DNA from: an uncultured Bacteroidota bacterium
GTDB taxonomy: Bacteria > Bacteroidota > Bacteroidia > Chitinophagales > Chitinophagaceae
Length of the DNA stretch: 6,212 nt
Reading direction: 5' to 3'
NCBI GenBank assembly: GCA_938008665.1
Contig: CALLKA010000085.1
Coordinates: forward strand, 1 to 6,212
The notes under the pieces were generated by a model. That model saw only the letters and a program-made list of their open reading frames with translations, searched no databases and was not told the DNA's origin. Positions 4,767 to 6,212 of this stretch are shown in pieces. The position numbers were made by a program, and so were the translations under genes. Numbering within the stretch: the stretch's first letter is position 1; each line of letters opens with the position of its first letter.

Positions 4767-6212
4767 TTATTTTTTTTGCTCTTTAGCCCAAGCATCTTTC
4801 AATGTTACTGTACGGTTAAATACCAATTTATCCTTTGTGCTTGTTATATCTTGATAAAAATAACCCTTTCTTAAAAATTGGAAGCGCATTTCAGGTGCAT
4901 CGTTTAACAATGCAGGCTCACCCCATGCGGTGGTGGTTGTATTTAAAGAATTAGGATTAATATAATCTTTAAAATCTCCTTCCGCATTAGCCACATCTTC
5001 CACACTAAATAAGCGATCGTATTCATTTAATACCACTGGCACTGCATGCTTTGCGCTCACCCAATGTAAAGTACCTTTTACATGAAGTCCAGATGTGTCA
5101 GCGCCACTTTTACTATTGTCAAAGTAGGTAGCATAAATAGTTTGCACTTTACCCGCTGCATCTTTTTCAAAACGTTCACACTTGATGATATAAGCACTTT
5201 TTAAACGAACCATCAAATCAGGACCTAGTCTGAAATATTTTTTTGTCGGTTCCTCCATGAAATCATCTCTCTCAATCCATAACTCATTACTAAATGGCAC
5301 TTGTCTTACGCCACCTTCCGTATCCTCTGGATTATTTTCTGAGCTTAACATTTCCTCCGATTGCGCGTAATTGGTGATGATTAATTTCACAGGATCTGTC
5401 ACCACCATTCTGCGTTGTGCAATTTTATTCAAATGTTCTCTTACACAAAATTCTAATAAACTAAAGTCAATAATATTTTCACGTTTTGCAATTCCTATAC
5501 GCTCACAAAAATCACGAATACTTTCAGGCGTATACCCTCTGCGACGCATACCACTAATGGTCGGCATTCTTGGATCATCCCAACTTGTCACATGTCCTTC
5601 GGTAACCAATTGCAATAGTTTGCGCTTACTCATAATGGTATAAGTCATATTTAGGCGCGCAAACTCATATTGTTTGGAAGGGAAAATACCTAATTGCGCA
5701 ATACCCCAATCATACAAAGGGCGATGCGGTATAAATTCCAAAGTACAAATAGAATGTGTAATATTTTCAATAGCATCACTTTGACCATGGGCAAAATCAT
5801 ACATTGGATAAATACACCAAGCATCTCCAGTGCGATGGTGTGTTGCCCTTTTAATTCTATATAATAAAGGATCACGCATATGCATATTCGGACTTGCTAA
5901 ATCAATTTTAGCGCGTAACACTTTTGCCCCATCCGCATACTTGCCTTCCTTCATTTCATTAAATAATGCTAAGTTTTCGGCAATGCTTCGGTTTCTGAAG
6001 TCATTTCCAGTACCTGCCATGGTTGGCGTTCCTTTTTGAAGGGCAATTTCGGCTGGACTACTATCATCTACATAAGCGACTCCTTTTTCAATTAATTGAA
6101 TAGCGTATTGATATAATTGATCAAAATAATCTGAAGCATAACATTCCTTCACCCAATTAAAACCCAACCATTGCACATCCGATTTTATACTATCTACATA
6201 TTCCGTTTCCTC
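4767..6212 (-). CDS. glnS: Glutaminyl-tRNA synthetase GlnS (N-terminus off the window)
   Basis: GlnRS is a class I synthetase that charges tRNA-Gln with glutamine directly. The frame is open from the right edge to TAA at 4769-4767, giving 481 visible residues. It starts at EETEYVDSIKSDVQWLGF, which by recalled similarity to E. coli GlnRS (554 aa) lies about 75 residues into the protein, so the HIGH motif is outside the window. Seen here are the acceptor-binding and catalytic blocks (LRAKIDLASPNMHMRDP, WCIYPMYDFAHGQSDAIENI, ICTLEF), the class I KMSKS equivalent MSKRK (visible residues 194-198), the DDPRMPTISGMRRRGYTPESI block, and the beta-barrel anticodon-binding domains from about DPVKLI (visible 273) to the end, including RQVPFS and HWVSAKHAVPV. 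A GTG at 6176 could be read as a start, but homology continues upstream of it, so it is an internal Val. Its direct presence suggests charging of Gln without relying only on the GatCAB transamidation route. It leads the tilS gene by 6 bp. Confidence 0.97.
   Translation of the reverse strand, partial: EETEYVDSIKSDVQWLGFNWVKECYASDYFDQLYQYAIQLIEKGVAYVDDSSPAEIALQKGTPTMAGTGNDFRNRSIAENLALFNEMKEGKYADGAKVLRAKIDLASPNMHMRDPLLYRIKRATHHRTGDAWCIYPMYDFAHGQSDAIENITHSICTLEFIPHRPLYDWGIAQLGIFPSKQYEFARLNMTYTIMSKRKLLQLVTEGHVTSWDDPRMPTISGMRRRGYTPESIRDFCERIGIAKRENIIDFSLLEFCVREHLNKIAQRRMVVTDPVKLIITNYAQSEEMLSSENNPEDTEGGVRQVPFSNELWIERDDFMEEPTKKYFRLGPDLMVRLKSAYIIKCERFEKDAAGKVQTIYATYFDNSKSGADTSGLHVKGTLHWVSAKHAVPVVLNEYDRLFSVEDVANAEGDFKDYINPNSLNTTTTAWGEPALLNDAPEMRFQFLRKGYFYQDITSTKDKLVFNRTVTLKDAWAKEQKK

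Noticed and set aside
5371..5643. Plus-strand open frame of 90 codons
   Set aside because: It is antisense within glnS and mirrors conserved GlnRS codons.
5690..5875. Minus-strand open frame of 61 codons and the plus-strand frame at 5830-6039
   Set aside because: Both lie inside the conserved GlnRS catalytic region in other frames and are shadows of it.
6174..6176. GTG as the start codon of glnS
   Set aside because: The frame stays open to the edge, and the 12 upstream codons (EETEYVDSIKSD) match the known GlnRS sequence pattern, so this is an internal valine and the gene is cut by the window.
1..6212. Defence system, mobile element, CRISPR array, tRNA or riboswitch
   Set aside because: Nearly all bases are accounted for by six genes with recognisable or signal-peptide-supported products. 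The intergenic gaps are 143 bp or shorter, with no repeats of the needed kind, no transposase and no cloverleaf seen.

Overview
This window is an AT-rich stretch of what is probably a Bacteroidota chromosome, most likely from the Chitinophagaceae or a close relative. Three things suggest this. The intergenic regions carry TAnnTTTG-type -7 elements and the genes have A-rich leaders rather than Shine-Dalgarno sites. A secreted protein with the IgGFc-binding-type domain common in Bacteroidota is present. The housekeeping proteins also look like Bacteroidota versions. The taxonomic placement is inference; no marker gene such as rRNA is present.

Layout. Positions 1-1596 (minus) hold the first 532 residues of a large secreted protein whose C-terminus lies off the left edge. 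Upstream of it on the same strand (1675-2145) is a small secreted protein of unknown function. The 78-bp gap between them contains a perfect 10-bp inverted repeat that begins in the upstream gene's stop codon and overlaps the -33 part of a good promoter for the downstream gene. A 143-bp divergent intergenic region (2146-2288) separates this secreted-protein pair from a plus-strand pair: rlmH (23S rRNA methyltransferase, 2289-2753) and, 8 bp later, a rhomboid intramembrane serine protease (2762-3406).

The right half is a minus-strand operon of tRNA-handling genes. glnS (glutaminyl-tRNA synthetase) runs in from the right edge, lacking roughly its first 75 codons, and is followed after 6 bp by tilS (tRNA-Ile lysidine synthetase, 3384-4760). 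tilS and the rhomboid gene converge and overlap by 23 bp, so there is no room for a conventional terminator between them.

Functionally, three of the six genes serve translation: rlmH modifies the ribosome, glnS charges tRNA-Gln, and tilS modifies the tRNA-Ile anticodon. The other three are envelope or secreted proteins. I see no mobile element, RNA gene, CRISPR array or recognisable defence system. The points most worth a second look are the terminator/promoter overlap, the dyad upstream of rlmH, the GC-rich self-complementary block that encodes the rhomboid active site, and the unidentified small secreted protein.
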